A stretch of 64,000 nt of DNA from Neodontobutis hainanensis (Eukaryota; Chordata; Actinopteri; Gobiiformes; Odontobutidae): contig JALDNG010000048.1 of NCBI GenBank assembly GCA_024349245.1, forward strand, positions 1,879,501 to 1,943,500. The letters are read 5' to 3'. Both the position numbers and the translations under genes were made by a program. Shown here piece by piece: positions 18,873 to 28,610 of the stretch. Position 1 is the stretch's first letter, and each line of letters opens with the position of its first letter. The notes under the pieces were generated by a model. That model was not told where the DNA came from. It did not search any database and saw only the letters and a list, made by a program, of their open reading frames with translations.

Positions 18873-20233
18873 ATGGCTGGATTCAGGAAGAAATGTGTTC
18901 CTCCGTGCCAGAGGCACATTTCTGACGATGATCAGCATGAGTTTTGTTTTGAGTGTATGGGGGAAGAACACGCGGCCATGGGACTTTCTGGGGAGTGTGA
19001 GCACTGTGATCTTTTGCCTGCTAAGGTCCTACGTGCCCGGCTCGCTTTCTTTAAAGAGGAGCGAGCCGCCTCCCCACTCCGGTCGTGGGGTTCGCGTGTT
19101 GATCTGGATGATGCGCTCTCACCAGATGAGGCAGACACCGTCTCTGTGCTCAGGCGGGCGCGCTCCGGCGCTTCCCGTGAGCACGTCGATGAAGCCTCAT
19201 CCCTGGCTTCTGGGGGAGCCGCAGCCTCGGAGCGCTCTACCCGCTCTGATGCTGCATTTGAGGAGCTGCTCGAGGTGGTTACAAGAGCAGTGGCGCGGCT
19301 GAATATTGAGTGGCCTCAGGAGCAGGGCCCCCCTAAACACTCAAAACTGGAAGACAGGTTTCTGTCAGGTGGCCAGGAGAGGGACCACAGCGGCGGTCTC
19401 TCCTTTTCGGGACCTCCATGAGGAGCTGGCACGCTCATGGAATAAGCCTTATTCGTCCCGTGTTTTTGTGCCTTCGACGTCGATTTATTCCACTATCGTG
19501 GGCGCACAGGTGCGGGGCTATGGGTCGATGCCCCAGGTGGAAGAGACGCTATGGTTATCTCTCCCGGGACATCATCCTCCCTGAGAAAACCTACACTCCC
19601 CAACAAGCCATGCCGGTTCACATCATCACTGGTGGGGAAGGCTTTCCAGGCGGCAGGTCAGGCTGGTGCAGCACTGCACACCATGGCGGTTTTGCAGGCA
19701 TACCAGGCTGAGCTGCTCAAAGATTTGAGCACAAGGGGTACTGTGGACGAGGACGCGTTTTCTGAGCTAAGCCGTGCCACAGACCTCTCTCTCCATGCAA
19801 CTAAGCAGACGGCCCGCGCTATTGGCCGTTCCATGTCTGCTTTGGTTGCGACTGAAAGACATCTGTGGCTTAACCTCACAGGCATCAGAGAGAAGGACCG
19901 CACCTTCCTCCTGGATGCACCCATCTCGCCTTCCAGTCTTTTTGGCACGGTAGACTCCGTCGCCACTAAGACTCCGTCGCCACTAAGTTCCGCGAGGCAA
20001 AACGCTACGAGGAGGCGTTTGTGAGGTTCCTTCCTCGCCGTGCTCAGCAGCCGGGACCATCGGCCACCCAGTCCCGGCCAGGTCCAGCCCCTTCAAGAGA
20101 AAAGCGGGCTGCCCAGAAGGAGAGTGTGGCGAATCGTGCCCCCCCTCGTAAGGACTGGGGAGCGGATTCTCGCACTGCTCAAAAGAGAATGGACCTGCGG
20201 AATATTATCACCGCCAAGAAGCAGAGGTCCTGA
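18873..20233 (+). pseudogene. DIRS gag-like ORF1, frameshifted (unit 1)
   Basis: It starts MAGFRKKCVPPCQRH with a Cys/His motif continuing HEFCFECMGEEHA and CEHCDLLPAK, the DIRS ORF1 zinc-binding signature. The middle contains DLHEELARSWNKPYSSRVF and a GYGSMPQVEETL box typical of the family. The C-terminal half (FQAAGQAGAALHTMAVLQAY, later ATERHLWLNLTGI) is in a second frame, and the basic tail ending at 20233 in a third. The break near 19370-19400 is private to this unit. The break at 19953-19986 is a 17-bp duplication shared by all units. Predicted particle protein, not functional as written. Confidence 0.85.
19953..19986 (+). repeat. 17-bp tandem duplication breaking the DIRS gag frame
   Basis: GACTCCGTCGCCACTAA occurs twice in immediate succession. 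Because 17 is not a multiple of three, the gag frame is lost after it. The same duplication is at 39639-39672 and 55572-55605, so it is real and older than the array. Confidence 0.93.
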
Positions 20234-20464
20234 AATTGGCGCGCCCATGGCCACGGGGGTGTACTCCCACCGGGTGGGGCACAACAAAATCCAACAGAGT
20301 CTAAAGACTCCATGTTGGCAACCCCAGGAGCCCGCTGTTTTTTTCTCCGCCGCCACTGGCGTTTCGGGGAGCAACAGTCTCCAGCGCAATGATAAGTGTC
20401 CGGACGTCGCCGGCCTTGGTTCAGGACGGCGGGTGTCTTACATCCCCCCCAAAAAACGGCGCGG

Positions 20465-22340
20465 CAAAACTACTGCCCCTTGCGGAGAAACTGGCAGCAT
20501 GGATGCTACTGCCAAATATCTCCCGTGGGTAATAAGGACTGTGGCCAAAGGCTACAGAATTCAGTTCGCCCATCGTCCTCCGCGTTTCAACGGCGTGGTC
20601 ACCACATCCGTGAAACCGGAACGAGCCCATGTATTGACACAGGAACTGCAGGTTCTGCTGGACAAACGGGCCATAGAACGTGTTCCCCCACCAGACAGAC
20701 AAACCGGGTTTTACAGCCGGTATTTTCTAGTTCCGAGAAAAGATGGGGACTGCGCCCGATTTTAGACCTCCGCGGGTTAAACCGCTACCTCAAAGCATTG
20801 AGATTCAAAATGCTCACAATAAAAATGATTGTGTCCCAGATCCGATTAGGCGACTGGTTTATCACCATCGATCTGAAGGACGCATATTTTCACATAAAAA
20901 TCCTGCCACAGCACAGAAAGTTCCTGAGGTTCGCTTTCGGGGGCGAAGCGTACCAGTATCGGGTTCTTCCGTTCGGCCTGGCCTTGTCACCCCGTACATA
21001 TACAAAATGCATGGATGCAGCCTTGGCTCCCTTGCGACTCCAGGGCATCCGCATTTTGAATTACATAGACGACTGGCTGATATTAGCTCAGTCTCAGGAG
21101 CTAGTGCTTCGACATCGGGATGTCGCCCTAGCTCATCTCAACTCTCTAGGCTTGAGACTCAACGCCGAGAAGAGCGTTCTCGGCCGCCCAGAGGACAACA
21201 TATCTAGGGGTTGTTTGGGACTCAACCAAGATGCAGGCACATCTGTCTCCTGCACGTGTCAGGTCCATTCTAACTACCCTGAAAGCTATTAGGCTAGTCC
21301 AGGAAGTGACTGTGCACTTCTTTCAAAGAATATTGGGTCTCATGGCATCTGCATCCACGGTAATTCCTTTGGGCCTTCTGCACATGAGACCATTTCAGCT
21401 GTGGCTCAGAGCCAGGGGGTTTCATCCAAGGGCCAACCCCCTGAAGCATATAAGGGTTACGCGGAGGGCTTGTACCCTAGCTATGTGGTTCAGACCCCAG
21501 TTTCTCACTTTGGGTCCCACCCTAGGTCCATGTTGTCATCGCATGATGCTAACGACAGATGCATCCCTCACGGGCTGGGGCGCGGTCTTAGATGGCCGTC
21601 CAGCTCAAGGGATATGGAGAGGCCATCTTCTCACATGGCACATCAATTGCCTCGAGATGAAGGCTGTATTTCTGGCCCTGAAATACTTCCTCCAGCAGCT
21701 AAGGGGCTACCATGTCCTAGTACAAGTAGACAGCACAGCGGTGGTCTCTTACATAAATCGTCAGGGCGGACTGCGGTCGTGCCGCTTGAACAAGCTAGCG
21801 CAGCAGGTGCTGCTTTGGGCTCAGGACAAGTTCCTGTCCCTCAGGCCGATTTATATCCCCGGGCGCATGAATGTGGGAGCAGATTTATTGTCCAGACAAG
21901 CGGTAACACAAGGGGAGTGGAAACTCCACCCAGAGGTAGTGAGCCAAATTTGGGAAAGATTTTACGAAGCAGAGGTGGACCTCTTTGCTTCACAGCAGAA
22001 GGCACAATGTCCTCTCTACTTCTCTCTGACTCCTCCAGCTCCCCTGGGTCTGGACGCAATGGCCCATGTGTGGCCCAGACTCCGCCTTTATGCATTTCCC
22101 CCGGTGGCTCTTCTCCCGGGAGTCCTGGCGAAGGTCCGTCAACGGGGGTTGCGCCTCTTACTAGTAGCGCCCCGTTGGCCGACCAGAGTGTGGTTCTCAG
22201 GCCTAATATCTCTCCTCGACGGCTCGCCATGGCGATTCCGACCAGGAGGGATCTCCTCTCTCAGGCACAGGGGACAGTGTTTCATCCCGGCCCGAGCTCT
22301 GGAATCTTACGCCTGGCCCCTGAGGGGACCAATTAAGAGA
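20465..22340 (+). pseudogene. DIRS RT, RNase H and methylase-like domain (unit 1)
   Basis: RT motifs are TGFYSRYFLVPRKDG, a frame break near 20745, then ITIDLKDAYFHIKIL and LNYIDDWLILAQ (catalytic YIDD near 21060). Another break near 21180 (two bases missing relative to unit 2) precedes a 384-codon open stretch from 21231. This holds RNase H, with TTDASLTGWGAVL, the Glu in CLEMKAVFLAL, VQVDSTAVVSYINRQGG and RMNVGADLLSR. The methylase-like segment follows (DLFASQQKAQCPLYFSL, then LRLLLVAPRWPTRVWFSGL). RNase H plus methylase-like is intact here while the RT is split; the damage differs in each unit. Confidence 0.85.
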
Positions 22341-22364
22341 CGTCGGGCTCCCAGCCCCTGTTGT

Positions 22365-23354
22365 AGAGACTATTTTGAGTGCTAGGTCTCCTCTACTAGG
22401 AGAACATATGCCTGCAAATGGCGTGTCTTTGATGCCTGGTGTGCTACACACCATACAGACCCAGTCCACTGCCAGATTGTTTCAGTGTTGGAGTTTCTGC
22501 AGGACAAACTGTCCTCGGGCACTAATCCTAGCACACTCAGGGTTTTTGTGGCCGCCATTTCGCTTGCCACGCCCTGATTGACGGGTCTCGATAGGAGACA
22601 CCCTCTGGTTGCCCGCTTCATTCGAGGGCCAAGCGGTTGAGACCACACACTAGAGCTAGAGTTCCTTCCTGGGACCTAGCTATAGTACTGGAGGGCTTAG
22701 TAAGCACTCCTTTTGAACCACTAGAGTCAGCGCCTGTCAGGTTTCTGACTCTAAAGATGGTTCTTCTGGCGGCCATTACCACTCTCAAGAGGGTTGGAGA
22801 TTTGCAGGCTCTGTCAGTTTCGCCCTCCTGCCTAGACTTTGCCCCTGGGCTAGTCAAAGCCATTTTGCATCCTCACCCTAACTATCTTCCAAAAGTTCCA
22901 TTCTCGACCATAAATCCGGTCATTCTTGAAGCCTTCTGTCCTCCGCCATTTACAACACCGAGCAGGAGAGACTTCACTTACTGTGTCCAGTACGTGCCCT
23001 CCAGACCTATGTCCACCGCACTAGCCAGTGGCGTAAGTCCGAACAGCTATTTATATGCTACGGGGCTGCAAGCTGGGGGTGGCAGCTACCAGACAGACTA
23101 TATCACGTTGGGTGAGGATGCCATTGCCCTGGCCTATGAGGTGCGCTGGTCAAACTTCGCCCATAGGTGTAAGGGCTCATTCTAATAGAGGTGTTGCAGC
23201 TTCAACAGCTTTAGCAAAAGGTGCCCCTCTGCAGCAAGTTTGTGATGCGGCAGGCTGGTCCTCCCCGCACACATTCATTAGATTCTATAGCTTGGATGTT
23301 CATGCTACTCCGGGCTCGCATGTCCTTGAGTCATCATCCCAAAATTGTTTTTGA
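22365..23354 (+). pseudogene. DIRS tyrosine recombinase (unit 1)
   Basis: The N-terminal core-binding region (STRRTYACKWRVFDAWC in one frame) is followed by the catalytic domain with the first Arg in TLKRVGDLQALSV. The HxxR box is RAHSNRGVA, then a GWSS Trp and the RFYSLDV candidate Tyr nucleophile just before the stop at 23352-23354. Indels near 22390, 22630 and 22960-23110 shift frame relative to unit 3, where 205 codons of this domain are continuous. In DIRS elements the enzyme integrates circular cDNA. Confidence 0.85.
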
Positions 23355-24414
23355 GACCTCTTTTGTGTTGTGCACACTTCACAACCCGGGGGGTTTTGAG
23401 AGAGAGAGCAGGCAGGTGCATTGTGGTTGTGTTCATCTATAAGCTACGGCAGCATAGTAATATCGGTTTGGCTGGTCAAGTGGGAAATACTGTGTTTGAT
23501 TGGATATGAACACTTGCGCCTCAGAGTACAAGTGTCCGTGGCGAGTACTTCTTTTCCTTTGTACCGGTAATGCACATATCTTTGCTTTGTCTACGAACAG
23601 GGGCAGAAACATCAGCTTTACCAATATAATGGAATCACTGAGTCACACACTGCAGAATTATTGTGTCCCATCTTCTGCTAAAAGAGCAAACAAAACTTGG
23701 GTTTACTGTAGCATTGCGGTGGATTTTTCAGTTGTATTGCTTTTGAAGTAGTACACATTTGTTTGTAAGTGTGCCTGTTAAAGATTGTAGCAATGGATAG
23801 TAGCAAATAACTAAAAAATAAAAGTGGACAATGTTATACATAATAGTTGGGTGTGTGTAGTTTGGGTTTTTGGGCGTATGTTCTCTTGTCTGTAAACAAA
23901 CCTAGTGGAAACAGATGCAATGGTAATTTTACTTGGGTGAAAACTGATTTGTGTTTGACTATATACAGCCTTATTTTACACAGTGCACCAATAATGCTCT
24001 ATTTTTTTGTCATTGTTGTATATAAACATTTTTACAAAATTTATGGATTTGTGAGTAAACTGAATTTATATGTAGTGGAGACTGTCCACATTGAGAAATA
24101 AATGGCATTGGAAAGCATCCCATTATTTCTGAGCATGATTACAGAAGTATTAGGCATATTTGTATTTAATATTTTGAGTGGCTACGCAATTTAGGCGCAA
24201 CCCCTACCTTCATGGACTAATATATTGTCTTTTATGTTTTTAGAAAGAGTTGTATATTGTAGTCTTCTCGAGGCAGGTTAGTTATGGTTATGAAGAGTAC
24301 CTTGTATGTAGTATTTATGTGTCAGACTGAAAACATGAGTCCTAGTTTTAATTTGGTATGTGTCAAATTCCACTGTTTTATGTTTTAACATTTTGAATAT
24401 AACATTTTACATTA
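23355..24414. other. Unassigned 3' spacer after the second DIRS (unit 1)
   Basis: Contains no supported gene. It may include DIRS 3' untranslated sequence. It ends at TTTATGGG (24415-24422), which is the left target duplication of the unit 2 hAT. Confidence 0.6.
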
Positions 24415-24556
24415 TTTATGGGCAGTGTTGGGAGTAACGCATTACAAAAGTAATGCATTACAATAATATATTACTTTTTCCTGTAACGCAGTAGTGTAAG
24501 GCATTACAAATAATTTTTTAGTAATATTTTACGCGGTACATTTTCAGCAAAGCTTC

Positions 24557-26053
24557 TGTCACGGTCGGCCCTGGGGGCCCTGGTTCGTTCTGATCACCAA
24601 ACTAGGTACCACAAAGAATGCGAGGGGACGAGCTTAGAATAAAACAACAGTTTATTAAAACAAAGTAAAAAAGAGTCCAAGTTAAATCCAATAAAAAGGC
24701 CTGGATAAATAAGTTAAAAAGGGGAAAGGCTATAACTAATAAAAGAAAGAGTCACAAAGTAGTGGGTTGTCGGCAGTCTGTAGAAGGAGATGGCAGGGAT
24801 TATTCCTGGTCTCCAGCCGTCCTTCTGAGCCCGGTAAGTCTGTCCTTCAATGCCCTCCCGGCGGTCCTGCTTTCCTCGAATTCCCAGTCCTTCCTTCACT
24901 GCTTTAATTGGCTAAAACACAAATACAACATCTGGTTCAACCGACGCTCTAAAAACACAGATAAAACCCACAGCACACAGCGTTATTCGGGACACGTCCC
25001 TTTACTTATCGTTTATGAGCGTTGTACACGGTCTCTCCCAGGATCTGTCGCCCGGAGTTCCGTCTCCCTCTCTCTCCTCCGCTTCTTCTGCCGTTTCTCT
25101 CCCTTTTCAGCAGTCCATCGATTCCCGCCGGAGTTCCTCGACCGTACCAGTCCCTGGCTCTCTTTCTGGTCGCTGGTCACCCCAGGCCTCCTCGCCGCCC
25201 TCGCTTCCCGACCTACCAGTCACGCCTCCGGGTCCCCTGGCCTCGGGTCTCTCTCGGAATCCTCCCGACGCTGCTTCCATCCGACTCCGCCATCGCCCAC
25301 CTGCCCTCTCCATTACCGGCGCAGTCCTCGTCCGTCCCAGTCCTCGTCTTGGCTCTCCGGTCTCAGGGGCTCCAGGCTTCCTTTTCAGCCCTCCGCTCGC
25401 CCGACCGGTCGCCTAGGCTCTCCGGTCTCAGGGGTCCAGGCTTCTTCCTCAGCCCTCCGCACTCGCCCGACCGGTTGCCGCCTCTTGGGTCCACTGGCTC
25501 AGGTCACGGCGGTCCTCGGCTTCCTTCCGACTCCGTCATCGTCCACCTGCCCTCTCCACTACCGGCGCAGTCCTCGTCCGTCCCAGTCCTCGTCTTGGCT
25601 CTCCGGTCTCAGGGGCTCCAGGCTTCCTTTTCAGCCCTCCGCACTTTCGCCCGACCGGTCGCCTAGGCTCTCGGTCTCAGGGGTCCAGGCTTCTTCCTCA
25701 GCCCTCCGCACTCGCCCGACCGGTTGCCGTCTCTTGGGTCCACTGGGCTCAGGTCACGAGCGGTCCTCCCGGCTTCCTTCTTCCCTGCCCGGCGTCCGCC
25801 AGGGCCCATCTCTCCTCGTCCGGCGGTCTTTCCCCGTCCGCTCTGTCGTGTCCCTCTTCCTCTCTGTCCTGTGTGTCTGCGCTCTTGTGTCTGTCTGTGT
25901 GTCCCCTTTTAAACTAAACAATGAAAATCCTCATTGGTCCCTGTGATTCCCCAGGTGTGCCGGCGCTCCTCGTCGATGATTAGCCCAACGTCACCTGTCT
26001 TAAAGGGCCACACACCCTCGCCGAAACACAGGGAATTTGGGGACACCGCGACA
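24557..26053 (-). mobile_element. Solo LTR, probably Gypsy, inserted in the unit 2 hAT
   Basis: A 1,497-bp insertion absent from units 1 and 3. It starts TGTCACGGTC and ends CCGCGACA (TG...CA with short inverted ends), flanked by CTTC on both sides (24553-24556 and 26054-26057). On the minus strand a TTTAAAAGGGG promoter-like region near 25910 and AATAAA near 24650 fit an LTR in minus orientation. No internal retroviral domains are present. The 394-codon plus-strand frame across it is Ser/Pro/Arg repeat without family features and is not called as a gene. Confidence 0.7.
25281..25772. repeat. 246-bp tandem repeat, two copies, within the solo LTR
   Basis: CCGACTCCGYCATCGYCCAC opens each copy, at 25281 and 25527. 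The following C- and T-rich sequence matches for about 240 bases with small indels. Confidence 0.8.
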
Positions 26054-26326
26054 CTTCCGTTACAAAAAAAAATAAAAACTTTTGCCGCAAGATTTCATTA
26101 ATCTCCCTCTTGTTGGTGTAACTTTGTTATTGCGTGACATAGTCCAGTGAAGCGGGTTTTGCAGGAGTGGCGCGAGGCATAATTTCTGCCCCTGCTGTGC
26201 TCGCGAGTCGCGCATGCCAGTGGAAAAGCGGCTAATGAAGATGGCAGAAGACGACTGTACATTCACAAGGTGGACGTATGCTCCACCTCGTGAATGTTAG
26301 TCTTTTTTAGAGGCAAAGGCCTAAGG

Positions 26327-27295
26327 CAGGGAGTAGGCGGACCGCGGTCCGAACCGAACCCCGAGAAACTTTGATCTGGACCGCAAGACATTATTCATAA
26401 TTACAAGCGCATTGTGTAAAACATATTTTTGAACCGGCACTTCTAGGACAGCTAGGTCAACACGCGCGGTCCTCAGGTTACTATGGTTACGGACAGAGCA
26501 GCGGCAAATTTAACATGTTTAGCGTAGCCTGATAATGCACTAGAAACGACTAAAATCTAAAAGTTGTGCCTTGGCAAAACATAACGAAGATTCACTGACG
26601 TTATGGACGGAGAGGGAACGTTTATTTTAGTGTATTCATCTCCTAAGCTCCGTGTCAGAGTCAAAGCTGAACAACAGCCCTTTATCCTCCAGTCCAGGCT
26701 GCTTTGATAATCAGAATGAATCCAGAACTGAACCAGGACTGGACAGGTTTCATGTCAGGATTAAAAAGACTCAGAGGGAAGTGAGGACGTCTAATAATGT
26801 GGTGAGTTGTACATTTGTCTGTCATCTTCTCTATTGTGTTGTAAGTGAGTTACTTGACTCGTTTGTCGCATATTAGTAATAGTAGTAATAGTAGTAATAG
26901 CTCACGCTATTCGCGTTCATTTGAACCCAACACATGTTCATTTGGGAGATTAAAAACAGAAAAGGTGTGAAAGAAGGGTTTGGAGATGAGTGACACAGGT
27001 TGAGTCTTCCTTAAGTTGTGTCAGTTTCTGTGCGAATCCTAAATGCTATTACAGCATTTAGGATTAATTACGGGGTAATTAATGTTACACCACACGGGGG
27101 AAACAAAGGATAAAATACAGAATACAGTGGACATTCATCTCCATATTGTTTAAGAGGCTGTAGGTGTGGAATAAATGAGACTTTACTTTAAAGAATTATA
27201 TTCAAACCCATGTCCTTTTATTTAAATTTTCCGGACCCCTCACTTGAGGAAAGTTAACTAAGCGGACCTCTGCTGATTTTAATTGAAGACCCCTG
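26327..27295. mobile_element. Nested hAT-like element (unit 2)
   Basis: Same element as 6399-7358, with GCCTAAGG target duplications at 26319-26326 and 27296-27303. The left end reads CAGGGAGTAGG, one base longer than in unit 1. Confidence 0.82.
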
Positions 27296-27971
27296 GCCTA
27301 AGGGTTTTTTTTCTGTGTTATCTTACTAAGCAGTTAGGTTATGTTTAGCCTGTGGACTAAAATGACTGAGGCTAAGGGGTTGGTCCTCCAATTGCACTTT
27401 ATACTTGAGAAAGAACAGCCTAAGCTATGTTCATCATGTGCACTTTGTGCATGACAGTTTTGTGTTGTGAACCTCTTGAATTCAAAGAGAATAAAGTAAA
27501 ACAAATGTGCATCTTGTCATGGCATTAGAGTTTACTTATGTTGTGTCTAATATTAATAGACCCAAGCTATTCACAGATATTGCCAGATAATAATTTTACC
27601 TCTACCATACTTTTAACAGACTTTAATCATTTGTGATTTTGTCTGTCATCCTTTCTTGTCTTGAGCCTTCACTTTGCCAATTATATGCTTTAATGTTAGT
27701 AGCCTGGATACCCCACAGTCACTATGGAACATCAAATTGTCTTCTACTGGATGTAAAATGCTATGTATTACATTTTGTCATTTTAGAATTTTAAGTTCTA
27801 CCTTGTAGTTATTTTCGTGAAAGTAACTTAAAAGTAATACAGGAGTAATGTAATGTATTACAATTCTGAGACAGTAATATTGTAATGTAAAGTATTACAT
27901 TTAAATAACAGTAATAAGTAATCTATAATATATTACAGTTTGGAAGTAACTTGCACAACACTGTTTATGGG

Positions 27972-28465
27972 TTAATATTATAATTTATAAGAAAAATCAA
28001 TAATAAAAAGTATGATCCCATATTATTCTTGTTATTCATCTATTATTATTCTACAAATGCACCAAAAGTCTATCTCAAAAGCTTAGGGTCAGTCTTTTGT
28101 TGTAAATGCCATTCGGTTACCTGAGGATGGATAAGCAAACGCCCATCCATATCATACAGTGATCCTTATCTACCACATATTGGTGTAAGGTTATAAACAG
28201 ACACAGACTCCCCTCACTGTGGACACGTTTTTGACATGTTTTGCTTTTTTAAGGGCTTTGATGCCCCAGTGTCCAGTGTGAATGGGTAGATAGAGTTGAT
28301 AGAGTCTCCTCTCAGGGACCTTAAGTTTACTGATCTAGAGTCCACATTCCAGCTGAGCCAGATGAGCACGGCCACACTAATATGCAATTTTTTTGACATC
28401 TAATAAAAAAAATCCCTAATTAATTTTTCGGAATTCTGTAGATTTGATAAACACAACATTTACAG
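27972..28465. other. AT-rich spacer (unit 2)
   Basis: Counterpart of 8032-8525. No gene recognised. Confidence 0.6.
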
Positions 28466-28610
28466 TATATATATATATATATATATTTTTTTTTATTGTT
28501 TTTTTTTTCTCTTGATAGAGAGAGTTAGACACAGAGGGGGTAGGAGTTAGACAGAGGGGGTAGGAGTTAGACAGAGGGGGTAGGGGTTAGACAGAGAGGA
28601 GTTAGACGGT

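Larger units (their letters stand above)
18526..23354 (+). mobile_element. Second DIRS-family retrotransposon, decayed (unit 1)
   Basis: Gag-like, RT/RNase H/methylase-like and tyrosine recombinase regions lie in DIRS order. The left end resembles a DIRS terminal repeat (TGTTCCCTATC, then GTAGCATACGCTATGGGG), with a TATAAG box near 18701 before the gag ATG at 18873. I could not find a matching inverted repeat or internal complementary region in the kilobase after the recombinase stop. The right end is therefore uncertain and the element is probably 3'-truncated. The family differs clearly in sequence from the DIRS at 81-5446. A 17-bp duplication shared by all three units breaks gag. Confidence 0.85.
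5986..24422. repeat. Array unit 1
   Basis: This unit is 18.4 kb. It contains the hAT-like element (5986-8023), coiled-coil gene (8655-10574), full Gmr1-like element (10899-16823) and the second DIRS (about 18526-23354). Its left neighbour, GCTATAAT, differs from the TTTATGGG found left of the hAT in units 2 and 3. Confidence 0.93.
24423..27963. mobile_element. hAT-like transposon with two nested insertions (unit 2)
   Basis: CAGTGTTGGG at 24423 and CAACACTG ending at 27963. Exact 8-bp target duplications, TTTATGGG, lie at 24415-24422 and 27964-27971. It is enlarged by a solo LTR (24557-26053) and the nested hAT (26327-27295). Confidence 0.85.

Noticed and set aside
18873..23354. Ngaro- or PAT-type element in place of DIRS
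   Set aside because: The methylase-like domain between RNase H and the recombinase and the DIRS gag signature favour DIRS. No split direct repeats were seen.
5986..24422. Segmental array explained wholly as an assembly duplication
   Set aside because: Private insertions with target duplications, an empty site in unit 3 and private deletions show three distinct sequences, although haplotype misjoining cannot be excluded without reads.
24762..25946. A 394-codon plus-strand open frame within the solo LTR
   Set aside because: Ser/Pro/Arg-rich repeat translation across a 246-bp tandem repeat inside an LTR, in the opposite orientation to the LTR. No domain, and absent from the other units.
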